Part shown: positions 1-10,992 of the stretch, piece by piece
Layout of the letters: the number at the start of each line of letters is the position of its first letter
How positions within the stretch are numbered: position 1 is the first letter of the stretch
Source: Pseudeuparius sepicola
Taxonomy: Eukaryota > Arthropoda > Insecta > Coleoptera > Anthribidae
Assembly (NCBI GenBank): GCA_963920635.1
Contig: OY987300.1
Span: 59,310,915 to 59,374,914, forward strand
DNA length: 64,000 nucleotides
Direction of reading: 5' to 3'
Notes under the pieces: generated by a model
Seen by the model: only the letters and a program-made list of their open reading frames with translations
What the model was told of the DNA's origin: nothing
The model's database searches: none
Program-made: the position numbers and the translations under genes

Positions 1-824
1 ACGTTATTATAGATGGTATGATTAATTCATTAAAGTGTATGTTTACCTCAAAATTCATATGAATTTACTGGCATACTTACCCTCTAAAACTTGGTGGTGC
101 ATATAAGCTATGAACAGGTCTCGATTCTTGGAGCACACCTACGTGCTCATAATAAGTGAAGAAACAAAGTAGGTAATTGGAAATTTCCGACATGATCAAA
201 TGTTAACTTATTTTGTATATTCTTCACATTACCAACGCATCTACAACTTTGTTTGTAGAACAACAATATATATTATGTTTTCATTGCTACATTATACCCA
301 CCCCCGATATGTTCCAATTCTTTTAAAGTGCGGGTTTTAAATTTCACAATCCCATCTAACTAATGGATATCGTCCTAGCCTTCTAGGAAAAACTTTAAAC
401 TATAGAACAGCTTAATCGGCTAATCGAGGAGGAGAAAACAACGTACGGTTTAATTCAATTTGCCGCGCGAAAAAGGCGCAAACACGCCCTAAAAAGTCAG
501 GGAATAAGATGAATTGCGGAAAAGATTCAATTAGTCGGCCTTGGGATGTGGGACCCGAACGCCCGACCGAATCGCGCTAATAAGCAACGCCGATCTGTCT
601 TCGTTTATTACTTTTCGCCGAGGAATTTTCCACAGTTGCTTTATTGTATCTGGCCATAATTAGGCGAGTTAGCAAGGGCAAAGGGACAACTGAATCATCG
701 TAACTAACTGCCCAAGTTAATATCAACGCTTACATATTGGATAAAATCACATAAAATTTAACCTTTTCATATTTTTTCATATTTAAAAACATTTGTAAAA
801 CTGCCCGCACAGCTCTTCAGATTG
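1..824. other. Non-coding DNA, no gene recognised
   Basis: No open frame with recognisable protein similarity and no terminal-repeat structure is visible. The part from about 420 to 720 is less AT-rich than its surroundings and carries several homeodomain-like TAAT/ATTA cores, so it could be unique regulatory DNA of the nearby labial gene. That is only a guess from composition. Confidence 0.35.
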
Positions 825-830
825 TACTAA

Positions 831-1364
831 CCAGGGACTCTTTAAAATAAGGGGACCCAGCATGTCACAGTCTATATCACATAGGAAAAGTGAAGCCTTG
901 AGGGGAAGTTTGTTTTCTATAGACTCCAAGGAGACCACAAGGGGGCTGGTACAAGGTTATGTTATATGTCAGTGTCCAACTGCCATCAGGTTTTATGTGA
1001 CATGCCAGTGCCATAGATTCTAAAGGAGGCAAAATATTTCCCATCATAATTCACAATTTTTAAGTTTTCTAACTTCCAGATACTCAGGTGTGTCAATTAA
1101 AGGTAATGCGGTCATAATAAATTTGTTTCATTTGACAGTTGCCATATTCTTCACTTGTAGACACAACATTGTCAAGTCTAATCTTTAGAAATCATGGAAA
1201 CCGTTATTAATTTTTACTAACAATGAAAGTACCTGTTATATTCATAGATTCTCCAATAAAATGGCATACTTGGCATCACTGATACTATTAGAATGATGAA
1301 AGAATAGGCATCACTTTGGAAAATATACCTAATGCTATGTCCCCTTACTTTAAAGAGTCCCTGG
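831..1364. mobile_element. MITE with CCAGGGACTC inverted termini
   Basis: The element starts CCAGGGACTCTTTAAA and ends with the reverse complement (TTTAAAGAGTCCCTGG). The inverted repeat continues imperfectly for about 30 bases through an AAGGGGAC block. The hexamer TACTAA lies directly outside both ends (825-830 and 1365-1370), which I read as a 6-bp target-site duplication. No coding frame is visible inside its 534 bp, so it is non-autonomous. The superfamily is not assigned. Confidence 0.75.
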
Positions 1365-2162
1365 TACTAACTAACCCAAAAACTGAAGCTTATGATACGA
1401 AGAAATCGTTTTTATCATTTGAAAAATGACAAAATATGTTGTAGGTACCGTACCTATCTAGGTATGTAGGTGTTCAAGTTGAAGATTCCAGGTATATAGT
1501 AGTTTGTACGCAGGGTGGCCCATCCAAGCGGAAAAAGTGTGTTACGTGGAGACAGGTTAACATAAAATCGTCATTAAAAAAATTAGTTTGTAGTAAAAAT
1601 TAAAGGGAATTCGATATGGTGTACCCAAATTTTGCATACGGGGGTCGGTAAAAAAGTTGTCGCGAAGAAACATTTTTTGCAAAATAAAAAAAATAATTTT
1701 TTACCTACGCAACCATTAGAGAACATTTTAAGTACTATTCCTGAATATTTAGTTTTTAGAAATAACTCCCGGTTATAGCGGAAATGAAAGTGATTTTCTC
1801 TATTTTACAACACACATTTTATTTAACCATTATAGGATTCCTTTTTTAATTCTGATTCCAACGATATTTAATTTGAGCTTTTTATCTCCAACCATTTCCG
1901 AGATATTTATCAGAGAATCTCCATCAAACTATATACATGGTCCCATGGTCAGTGCCTGATGTTCGATCCGAGAGGCCAAAGAAAGAATAAAACCAAATGT
2001 ATGACAAATAAAGTCAGCCATGATAATAAAACTGACAAGTAGGCTGTAAATTCAATATTTCTATTTACCTGTCAGATTAGTCTAAAATTTTGTTGCTAAA
2101 GCTGTTACTAGTTACAGTTTAAAAAAATGTTTTTGAAGGAATAATGCTGTAATGTTTTAGAG

Positions 2163-2330
2163 GTCTTTATCAAAAATGATAAAAGATACGTAGAAACTTT
2201 GAGGGAGTATTCTCGTAAATATCCAAATAGAAACGTTCCGAGTGCTTCATTTATATGTAAGCTGTATCGAAGACTCAGATCGACAGGAGGTGTAATTAGC
2301 AATATAGAAAAAATTGAGGAGCAATTTTAA
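2163..2330 (+). pseudogene. Relic transposase N-terminus, DUF4817-like helix-turn-helix
   Basis: The + frame from 2163 translates without a stop for 55 codons and contains the pattern EYSRKYPNRNVPSASF followed by LYRRLRSTGGV. This is the hallmark arrangement of the DUF4817 helix-turn-helix domain (aromatic-x-RR/K-x-PNR-x-P...F...RRL...TG-x-V) found at the N-terminus of many insect transposase-like proteins, where it would bind the element's own termini. It ends at a stop at 2328-2330 and nothing downstream resembles a DDE catalytic core. It lies within the long-TIR element at 1511-4805 and is most likely the remnant of that element's transposase. Confidence 0.6.
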
Positions 2331-2893
2331 ATTATTTAAGACAAAATAACGAAAAATCACAGAGAGATGCAGCGAGAGACAAATTCCCCGGTCTACAATA
2401 CAAAGGGTAATGAAATTAAACAAATTTAAAGCCTTCAAAAAAGGCTGGAATATTGTCAAACAATTATTATTAATTAAAATTATTTTGCAAGAGGTGGATC
2501 TGGATTTTTAAAAAATATATTTTTTTCTGCGATGAACACAAAGGGAATATACAACCGGAGAAATAGTATTAATAATAAATGTTTCACACGTTTTTTATTG
2601 TTGATTATGAATCTTAATAGTAAATAAAACACGAAAATATTTTAATATTTTAATTTATAATATTTTCGGCCGGGAAATGCCCTAAAAATATTTTTGAAAT
2701 TCAAATTTCTTGTGCCCGTGACGTCAGGGGCCCAAAAAGCTGATTGACTACTGTTTTTCCACGTTGACACGATTTACGGCAATATCGATATGTTTCTATT
2801 TGGGATTTGTGAAGACTGAAGAAGAAAAAAATTTACCTAACTTATATTTTGTGGCAAAAGCCAAATAGATATTTATAACACATGACCTTAATA

Positions 2894-3404
2894 ACAAAAC
2901 TTTTCTTCCTGGTCGTTTTTATTAATTTTTCTGAATAGAATTTCCTGGGGTTCGACCAATTAAATTTTGTTTTAACACATTAAAATTTTTTTATTTATTA
3001 AAAACATGACACTACACATGTTTCAGCATTTTTGCCATCATCAGGTATCTAGGATAGTTTTTTTTTTCATAATTTAAAATTCACCTTAAATAATAATAAG
3101 TATATATTACTAACTTATTATTTTTAAGAGTCCCTCCTCCTTTTGTTCTTTCTTTCTTGTAATAATTTTCTTATTCAACTAGTCTTTGTTTTTCCATAGT
3201 TTCATTGTATGTGTTCAAAATTCTTTCTTTTTTTAATTTTTTTTTAAATTATATAATAGTACTGGTGTGTGGGGAAAGCATTTGTGGAAAAATATGTAAA
3301 TATGCTTTCAAAAGGATTGCCGGAGACGAATAATAAATAAAAAAATTTTAATGTGTTAAAACAAAATTTAATTGGTCGAACTCCAGGAAATTCTATTCAG
3401 AAAA
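2894..3404 (-). mobile_element. Penelope-like (PLE) fragment with inverted flanks
   Basis: A 14-bp direct repeat ACATGACCTTAATA lies at 2880-2893 and 3405-3418 and brackets 511 bp, as expected for a target-site duplication made by retrotransposition. Inside, about 75 bp near the left side (from 2929) returns in inverted orientation next to the right end, as in the inverted pseudo-LTR layout of some Penelope-like elements. On the - strand at 3015-3050 the order CTGATGA, a short spacer, GAAAC and a palindromic ACATG/CATGT stem resembles the hammerhead motif known from PLE pseudo-LTRs. No reverse transcriptase or GIY-YIG frame remains. Family assignment is moderate. Confidence 0.5.
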
Positions 3405-4805
3405 ACATGACCTTAATATCATGCAGGGAGCGGTGCGGTGCTGCACGAGTGGGTGGATGTTTTGTGGGCATGATTCCCACCGCAGCAATGCCCTGGGTGT
3501 TGTGTGTTTGTCTTTAGGTTTAGGATTTATCCCCAAAAATTATAAAAAGGTGGCGAATGTCCCATAGTGGCTAGATTGCACGAAAAGAGCTGAGGCCATA
3601 AAAAGAAATAAAAAATAACCTCGCAATATCAACTAATTTAATAATATACCAAAATCGCAATATTTTTACCTTTTTTGAGTTAAAAGTTACTTGCAGAATG
3701 ATCACCAACTTGTAAGGTGTCCAAACCTGAATAAATCTGGTTTATAACAACATTTTGTCAGTCAACTATACATGCATAATCTTGACAATCAAAAGTGAAT
3801 TTCTTAGCTGGAAATATTCTGACATCGTTGGTTTTTGCCATTGATCTTCTTCTTTTTACAATTATTCTTAAAGCTAACTCTCGAATGTGTTTCTATCATC
3901 CCCTAACATGGCTATCAAAAGGTTTTCCGGGTGACCAAAATATTTCTTTCTTTCAATTACGGGATCTATCACTTTTTTCAGTTCTTCAACAATAATGATA
4001 ATTTTAAATAAATGCCTAGAACCATCCTTATTACAAGACCAATTGAATTTAATTTATACAACTGTCTTTCTCTAAAGAATCGATTTCGATTCAATGTGCA
4101 CGTCTGAGAGATTAGAAGGGAGATCGAATTTTTCGGGCTTCGATTACTAGTATACCTAACCGGCAACGTCGCAAACGCAATTTCATTGCTCCATTTTTAT
4201 ATATTTTTTTAGTTAATAACAAAATTAGGTATTGCCGAGAAAGATGCTGAAGGAGATTTTATTAAAGACTTAGATTAATTTCATTCTAGTAGTAAGAAAT
4301 ATCGAAATTCGATTGAGTGAACAAGGCCCATTCTACTATAGTAGATGTAGATAGAATATTGAATTGAGAACATACTTGATTGTCAGTTTTATTATCATGG
4401 CTGACATGATTTGTTATAAATTAGGATCGAACATCAGACACTGACCATGAGACCAGATAAAGCTTCTTTGGTAAATATCTCGGAAACGATTGTAGATAAA
4501 TAGGTCAAGTTATATATAGTTGGATTCAGAATTAAAAAAGGAATCCTATACTGGTTAAATTAAATGTTTAAGGTGTAAAATAGAGAAAATCACTTTTATT
4601 TCCGCTATAACTCTAAGTTTTTTATTTTTTTTATTTTGCAATAAATGTTTTTTCGCGACAACTTTTTTACCGACCCCCTTATACAAAATTCGGGTACACT
4701 ATAGAATTCCCCTTAATTTTTACTACAAACTAATTTTTTGAATGACGATTTTATGTTAACCTGTCTCCTCGTAACACACTTTTTCCGCTTGGATGGGCCA
4801 CCCTG

Positions 4806-5774
4806 TGCATTAAGAGTGGTTAATGTCGTCCATATCGCACGGAGTTCATTAATTAAACCAATTTTTTATCGCTGGTTGTGAACATATTTTTACATATTTT
4901 TATAATGTCACAATACCAACAGCAAATGTATTCGACCTAAAAAAAATAAAAAAAAAACTATAGTTTGCGCAGGCTACTGCGCTCATCTATCCAAGAGCCG
5001 ACCGCGAACGACGTTGCTGCATTTTCGATATGCCACTTGAATTCGACAACGATCGAAAGTGATTTTCAGTTTAGAAGTTTTTTCATATGCAAAAGGCCCT
5101 TGCTGATCCACGGTACCACGCAAAATTTGGACTCGATCGGCGGGACATATTTGAATCTATACCCAACTTTACCAAATCGAAGATATTTTCCAATTGAAAA
5201 TCAGCAAATCTTCTGTGCATTGAATCATCAGCAGACGAAGTAAGTAAAACAAAATATTTTAAAAACATCTAAAACATGTCCTGTAAGCAGCTAGGTACTG
5301 CATGAACAATGTAAATTCTTTAAACATGGTTTTGTAAGTGTTAGTAGGAAATAAAACACCTATATCTTTTCCATAACACTTGAATGGTTCAAATAATGCA
5401 GGGTGTTACTTAAATAGCTTTTACTGCGTACCTAACTACTTTGAAGAATTTCCTGCATATACTATAGTCAATGCTATGATCAATATAGTAAATACACATT
5501 TTAGTAAATTTTCCTATTCAAATTAGGTTTCTGATGGAACTATTGAAAATAATCCCTTACAATTTGGCATCGTTGGATAGCATAAAGCACGTTTAAACGT
5601 GATTCGTACAACTATACATCACCTTTGTATAATATAGATGTAGGTAAATGCGACGACTAATAACAGGACCTAAAACTAGAATAGTACTACCTACCCTTTC
5701 AAAATGTACCCCTCCATCGCATTGGTATCAAAAAACCTAGAAGCTAGGATCAGTCCATACGCACTAATGGAACA
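4806..5774. other. Non-coding DNA between repeats
   Basis: Open frames at about 4965-5268 exist on both strands but match no family I know and lack a start context or splice signals. I treat this stretch as non-coding. Confidence 0.4.
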
Positions 5775-5945
5775 CCTGAGTTTGAACTCGGAATTTCAAG
5801 TTTAAAGTCGAAAATTCGAGTTTTCAAGTTTGAACTCGAAATTTCGAGTTTCAAGTTGAAATTTTAAATTTAAAGTCGAAATTTCAAATTTCTACACGAA
5901 ATTTCGAGTTTAAAGTCGAAATATGGAATTTAAACTCGAAATTTT
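5775..5945. repeat. Degenerate minisatellite of GAAATTTCGAGTTT units
   Basis: About ten imperfect copies of a unit close to CGAAATTTCGAGTTTAAAGT (15-20 bp) follow each other, with alternating GAGTTT and AAGTT variants. The unit is itself partly palindromic (GAAATTTC). Confidence 0.8.
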
Positions 5946-7129
5946 ACAATAATACAAAAGAAAAAATGTGGCCTTTCTACGTCATCGTAGTAAATAGAAC
6001 ACCGAAACATACAATTTAACTACCAAGCCTTATATTGAGTAGATTAGAAAACCGTTCATTATAAGCACGATAAAACCGTTCATTAAAGGCACGATAAAAC
6101 AACTTTAAAGGCATTATTTTTGGTTAAAATATTTTCCAGTAGCCGACGAAAACTAAAGACTACCGAATGAAGATAGGATGCATGAATTTAAGGCAACAGT
6201 GTGTCGCAATCTGCTTGACCAGCTGTCGGATTAGCGCAATATATGGGCATTAGTTGGAAAGGTCATCCCAAAAGGGTTGGCTCTATGGGGTTAAAACAAA
6301 TAACGCACCGACTGGGCGGTTATTTTTCATTAAACCAGCTGCCACCTCACTGTCTTATTTGTGTCTAACCAACGCTTAACAAAATTATATTGAATTCTGT
6401 CACTGGGTAATGAATTGTCTCGAGCCGAGACAATTTCCTATTTTAAAAAAATGAACCTATACCTAGTGCTCGAAGAGAATTTTTTGAATAGCCTTATTGC
6501 TATGGCCTAATTTTATTAAAAGGCAACACCCAAAAATCAAGTAATCCATATTAGTCATTTTTTAAATAATAAAATGGACAGTGTTATCGAATTGGCCATA
6601 ATAGTTGAAAACCCTTTATACAAAGTTTGGCCAAAGTTCCAAAATGTTGGATTTTCCTGAGTACCCTGTATAAACCACAGGGCATATTTGGTGATCTTTT
6701 TTCGAAAATAGTTTCAATACCTTTCGTATCATTTTATAGACCTACCTACTATAGCCAGTCTAGCTCATACAGTGTGTTCGAAAACAAATATTAAATATAT
6801 ATAAAAAATATATTTAAATAAGATATTTTAGATTTCACTGAATTCTATTAGTTTCCGTTAGAAAAATAAACTTGGTCATCATCCTCCATCCTTGGCATGT
6901 TGAAACATAGCAATCAAATCAGGCGTGCCATGAATGCCATGAAAACAAAAACGGCAGTAGTATTTTATCTTTATGCAGGTCAGCGCACTTGCGCTTTTTG
7001 CCTGTTTTCTAGTTAGGTAGGCTTACGTTTGTGGTCTAATCAGACCAGTTCTGTTACATTCATACATGCGCGCATACATACATAAAAATTAACGTTAGTT
7101 AAGGTGGCTTAAAATGTGTGGGTTCTACT
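5946..7129. other. AT-rich non-coding DNA
   Basis: No coding frame or paired termini were found. Around 6230-6360 the sequence is less AT-rich and non-repetitive. Confidence 0.4.
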
Positions 7130-7179
7130 GGTGCTAGAATCTGTGTTGGAGGTATTCACATAGTTATAGATTAATCGAC

Positions 7180-7545
7180 CCACCCTGTTGTTGCGGGAGG
7201 GGGACCAAGAGCTATGGTTAGCATTATAATCACCTCCCGCCACAACTATTACAATTTTTGGGGAAGATCATAAGGAAAAATATTCACCAACTCATTTATT
7301 TCAAAATCGTGAGAGGCCGGGCTGTAAACTGAGTAGAGTACAAGTGAGGAATCACGTTCCTGTATTTTTAAGGATGTATACTCTAGGTTTTGATCTTTTT
7401 ACAGGGCTTTAAGAACATTTCCTGTACTAAAGCGATGTAAATGTGGTTGTCCAACAGGTATGTGAGAACTCTATTTGCTTGTCAAGAATGCTGTAAGCAT
7501 TCCACGTTATAATTGTAAGTTCTTGGTTTATTGTGTCGTCCATTA
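7180..7545 (-). pseudogene. Jockey-like LINE ORF2 relic, endonuclease (EEP) start
   Basis: Reading leftward from an ATG near 7544, the frame gives MDDTINQELTIITWNA, then after a frameshift near 7470 LLDNHIYIALVQEMFLKP. The WNA box and the IALVQE box are the first two conserved blocks of the apurinic endonuclease domain that begins ORF2 of jockey/CR1-type LINEs; the E in QE is the metal-binding residue. Stops and frameshifts follow below about 7390. It lies directly downstream, on the same strand, of the ORF1 zinc-knuckle relic at 7670-7870, which is the natural LINE order. It is a dead, truncated copy. Confidence 0.7.
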
Positions 7546-7669
7546 AAAAGATGATAAGGGATTAAATCCGTAGTGTTAATAGACAGTTACTAGACAATTA
7601 CCCTAGCTTTTCGGTAAATTTTTGTTATTCTTGTAATAGTTGCAGTAGCGGTGTAGGGAGGGAACTAGA

Positions 7670-7870
7670 GGCAGCCGCTATGGCACATGAGATAGATAGA
7701 TGCGCAAACTTGCTAGAGTGTGCAGTATTCGCAGGTATTTCGCGAGATAAATCGCATCTAAATGTGAGGTGATTGCCTGGGCACTTCAGACATTTTGGTT
7801 TAGCAGAGCAGGTTGTTTGGGTATGCCCAAGCTGCTGACAATGGTGGCATTAAGTGACACGTTGTCCAGT
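7670..7870 (-). pseudogene. Jockey-like LINE ORF1 (Gag-like) relic with zinc knuckles
   Basis: On the - strand, 7751-7849 encodes CHHCQQLGHTQTTC followed by CLKCPGNHLTFRC, two adjacent CCHC zinc knuckles of the form seen at the C-terminus of jockey-clade ORF1 proteins, which bind LINE RNA. A stop precedes the first knuckle, so the frame is broken. The upstream part of ORF1 is missing, cut at about 7875 where the foldback element at 7880-8451 begins. Confidence 0.7.
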
Positions 7871-7879
7871 TCTCTGGAT

Positions 7880-8451
7880 GTCAATTTTTACGTATATCAC
7901 AGAGGGTGCCACTTGCGCTGTTTTTGAATGCCGCTTTTACTCGTAACTTTTTTGAGGTTATTTTGTTGACTTGCAGGTCCATCATTTTAGTGCATCTGTT
8001 CATTCTGTAACCAAAAAGATACTCTTGTTTCATAATGATAAAATCAACCTTTTTCGTTGAAATTGACAAAATCTGCCCCAAAAAACACCTGACGACTCCA
8101 ACTTTCAAATGTTACAGATCAACTGTACCATTTAAAGTGAGAAAAAATCCCCATAAACAATGTACCAAAAATGGGATTGAAACTCGGCAAGAAAACAAGA
8201 AAACGAATGATGTTTTGACCAATGCCAACTTGGCATTTTTTTCTTCATTTTGAATCTACAGTTGATCTGAAACATTTGAAAGCGGTAGATAAAAATTTTA
8301 TGTGTAGAATGTTGGAGTTAACAGGTGTTTTGGGGCACACTAAAATGATGGACCTGCAACACCAAAAAGATAACCTCAAAAAGGTTAGGAGTAAAAGCTC
8401 CATCCAAAAACAGTGTAGGTGGCTCCCTCTGTGAGATACGTAGAAATTGGC
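7880..8451. mobile_element. Foldback element
   Basis: The left arm (about 7880-8130) and the right arm (about 8225-8451) are imperfect reverse complements. Paired landmarks include TTTACGTATATCACAGAG at the left against CTCTGTGAGATACGTA at the right, and GCAGGTCCATCATTTTAGTG at 7974 against its complement at 8340. The open frames inside are arms read in either direction, not genes. It sits directly against the truncated jockey relic, so it probably inserted there. Confidence 0.65.
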
Positions 8452-8877
8452 TTATTCTCAATCCCCAAAAACACAATAGTACCAAATTTCAGTTCAGTAG
8501 TTTGATTACTTTGGAAGATGTAGCCATATTTCAATTTCAAAAAATTAACTTCAACGCCTCTTAAATGAACAACATTTCTATAAGGCATATTAGCCTCAGT
8601 TGTAATATTTTGGCTCGAAATATATGCAGTTGTTCTATGGGCCATTATTATCAGGACATCCTGTATAACACTGCTTATTTCACTGATATTTTTTGAACTA
8701 CTTAACGGTAAATCCTCTTCTGAATCGTCACCTTCCAGATTATCTTCCACGGCCATTATTTTTCCAAATTACCACCACACGTACGCCAAAATTAAAATTT
8801 GCGCTTGGAGAGACCATGTACCATTCGAATTACTATCTTTAGGTGCATAAAAGTCAAATTGCCATTTTTCTCATATA
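8452..8877. other. Mixed repeat and possible acidic coding piece
   Basis: On the - strand an ATG at 8756 opens a frame whose first 30 residues are acidic and serine-rich (EGDDSEEDLPLSSS). The frame then runs into sequence starting CAGGATGTCCTGATAA, which resembles a transposon terminus. The acidic piece could be a captured host exon or chance; it has no identifiable homologue and no clear donor site. Confidence 0.25.
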
Positions 8878-9241
8878 CAGGGTTAACTATCACTTAGTAC
8901 AAAATTTTTTATGGCAGATAAAGAAAAATTAGACTTGCCAAAATAAATAAAATTTTTCAACATTTGTCTTAAGCCTGAATTTTTTTTTTCAAATTGTTTA
9001 AAACCCCTCAAAGAACGCCGCCTATGGACGCCCGCCTGACGTGTCTTAAAATTTCGCCTATGTCAATGGTTGTGACAGGTAGTGAAATAGCGCGACGTTG
9101 CAACGTCTATCAATTTATCCGAGGATTCAACACAAAATTCCGATTTCCTTTTAAAAACGATTACTTTCTAAGGAACATGTAGAATGCCTATGAAACACCT
9201 ACCTTACTGACAGGTATTAGATATAAGCAAAGGCAATCCCA

Positions 9242-9469
9242 TCAGATGGGATTGTCTTTGGTACAAGTCAGTTTTATTGGTTTTATTTTACTTGCCTTGT
9301 TCTGATGAGATATTCCCAATCTCCTTGCAATAGCTGTAGTGCTTATGGAAGGTTGCTCTTCCACCAAATCAAGCACTGCCTCAACATCGTTCATATTCAT
9401 TTGCCCTCCAGGTCCATCCCTTCGAGCTTGCAAAACACCAGTGTTTCGCAAACCTTGTACAACGTTCAC
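9242..9469 (-). pseudogene. Relic transposase segment, second helix-turn-helix
   Basis: The - frame reads VQGLRNTGVLQARRDGPGGQ, then a helix-turn-helix-like stretch with VLDLVEEQPSISTTAIARRL and GISHQN. In DUF4817-type transposon proteins the first domain (ending in RRL-x-x-TG-x-V) is followed by a basic linker and a second helix-turn-helix with the EE-x-PSIST-x-x-IA pattern; this piece starts exactly at the end of domain one. After GISHQN the similarity stops and no DDE domain follows. It is a second, independent relic related to the one at 2163-2330. Confidence 0.6.
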
Positions 9470-9844
9470 GAACGTACGTGGGTTATATTAATTTAATTAA
9501 TTAATAATTAATATACGCGAGGTTACATTCGCAAATGCCCTCCGTCGGCTACTAGCGAAACTAGTGTGAAGTGTCAGGCAGTATTAGAGATGCGACGTCG
9601 AAAAAGATAAATGCATCGATTCAATACACATAGACGTTCAGTCTTTGTATTACAAAGCGTTAAGAAATCACAGAATTCTTTTTTTATTTAAGTGAGATTT
9701 TCAAAAAGTTTGCTTATGAAAATTATTTTTTTGAAGACGCCATCAACTAATCTAACATTGACATCGATATCGGTAAATATTACGCACCACTCCAACCTCT
9801 ACTTGTACCGTGCCCATATGTATGTACAGTTGCCTAGCTAGTAA

Positions 9845-10345
9845 GTTGTGAAGAGAAGCGGTGCGCCGGACGGAGTGGTCCGCCGTCGCCGTCCGCCCGC
9901 CAGGCGGGGAGCAGTCGAAACGAGGTGCCCGACGAGGAATTAAGCGGGTTGACTTGACGCGGTGGAGAGCGGACGCTGCCGGAGCCGTACTATTATACGA
10001 CTACGATCGCCAGGGGGTCTGAGGCAACGTCAGCTGCCGCCCAAATATTCCTTGGTAGGAGGACAACAACTGTCCGACGAGTTGTCCAAGTATTTTCATC
10101 AACTCGACCCGGCCGATACGTAGCTTAATTCATAGCGCCGAGGCTTCAGGAGAAGTTAGATGGTGGACAAGAATTCATCAGAGGAGCTGCCAAGGTATTA
10201 AGGGAGACGGCGTGTGGTGTCACGCGGTACTCCGCTCTCCGCGAGACTATTGGTGACCGTCGTGACCGAAATAGAACCGCAGGGACCAGTCCGGATACGA
10301 GCTCGAGACGAGTCTCGGGATTCATACCTATCCTGTTTTCAAATT
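9845..10345. other. GC-rich, CpG-rich segment of unknown role
   Basis: This half-kilobase is far more GC- and CpG-rich than its AT-rich surroundings and non-repetitive. It has no convincing long frame, although a CAAG/GTATTAAG donor-like site occurs near 10193. It could be a non-coding first exon or promoter region of a host gene, or GC-rich cargo of the element whose termini flank it. Confidence 0.3.
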
Positions 10346-10992
10346 TCAAACTAAGGCAAGGGGAATCCGGGCGAATCTCGGTTAAATCTAATAGCGCTGC
10401 AGCTGTACAGATTCAAATCGATTGTTATTTATGTATTTTTTCATTTGTTTGAGTAAAAAGGTATTTTCATCCTTCCTAAAACAACGGCAACACCGCGGAA
10501 AATCACTTCCAGCTGACAGTACGTTGCGAAGCCATATTGGATGATGTAATTATAGGCGGAGATTTACAGGGAAAATAGGGGTTTTTACCCTTTTTTTAAA
10601 GATCGTAAAAAAAATTAAAAATATTTTTCTATGTTTTCTTAAGCCACCCTGCGCACGTGATAAAATTTTTTTGTACTAAGTGATAGTTAACCCTATACGT
10701 CACTTAGCTAAATTAACGACGATTTGTATATTTATTTCGAAAATTATTGTTTTATTTACCCTGGAGGTTGGTCAAGCTATCGATGATATTAAATAGCCAA
10801 TATAACTTCCTTGAGTTCTATAAGTTATTAAAGTTAGTAGTTAAAATTTCGATTTTTGATTTAGTTGTATAGGTACTTGCTTGTCTTTTGTCTTTATACC
10901 ATTCTCTTATAGTTAGCTACATACATAGTTAGCAAAACACCCCTGCTATCACTGGATAGTCAGACTATCAAATTATAATTTTAAAGGCACAG

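Larger units (their letters stand above)
1511..4805. mobile_element. 3.3 kb DNA transposon with very long terminal inverted repeats
   Basis: The left end reads CAGGGTGGCCCATCCAAGCG and the right end is its reverse complement. The arms (about 1511-2040 and 4378-4805) match base by base over most of 430-530 bp with scattered substitutions, up to the paired blocks around 2021-2040 and 4378-4402. The middle holds a relic helix-turn-helix coding segment on the + strand (2163-2330), and a smaller Penelope-like insertion at 2894-3404. No intact transposase catalytic domain remains. The DUF4817-type segment and the TIR layout suggest a Tc1/mariner-related insect family, which is an inference. Confidence 0.7.
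8878..10695. mobile_element. TIR element carrying a second DUF4817-type relic
   Basis: CAGGGTTAACTATCACTTAG at 8878 recurs as its reverse complement ending at 10694. The match extends about 35 bp, through a TAGTACAAAATTTTTTAT block. TA stands outside the left end, and a TA is also found just past the right end. The 1.8 kb between holds a relic helix-turn-helix frame on the - strand (9242-9469) and a GC-rich segment (9845-10345). That GC-rich interior is unlike the rest, so the termini may bracket captured or older sequence. Confidence 0.5.

Noticed and set aside
4965..5268. Overlapping frames on both strands
   Set aside because: No family pattern, and both are open through the same base composition.
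9700..10700. CRISPR-like or bacterial features
   Set aside because: No spaced direct repeats or prokaryotic gene layout exist anywhere in the window; introns and insect genes exclude a prokaryote.
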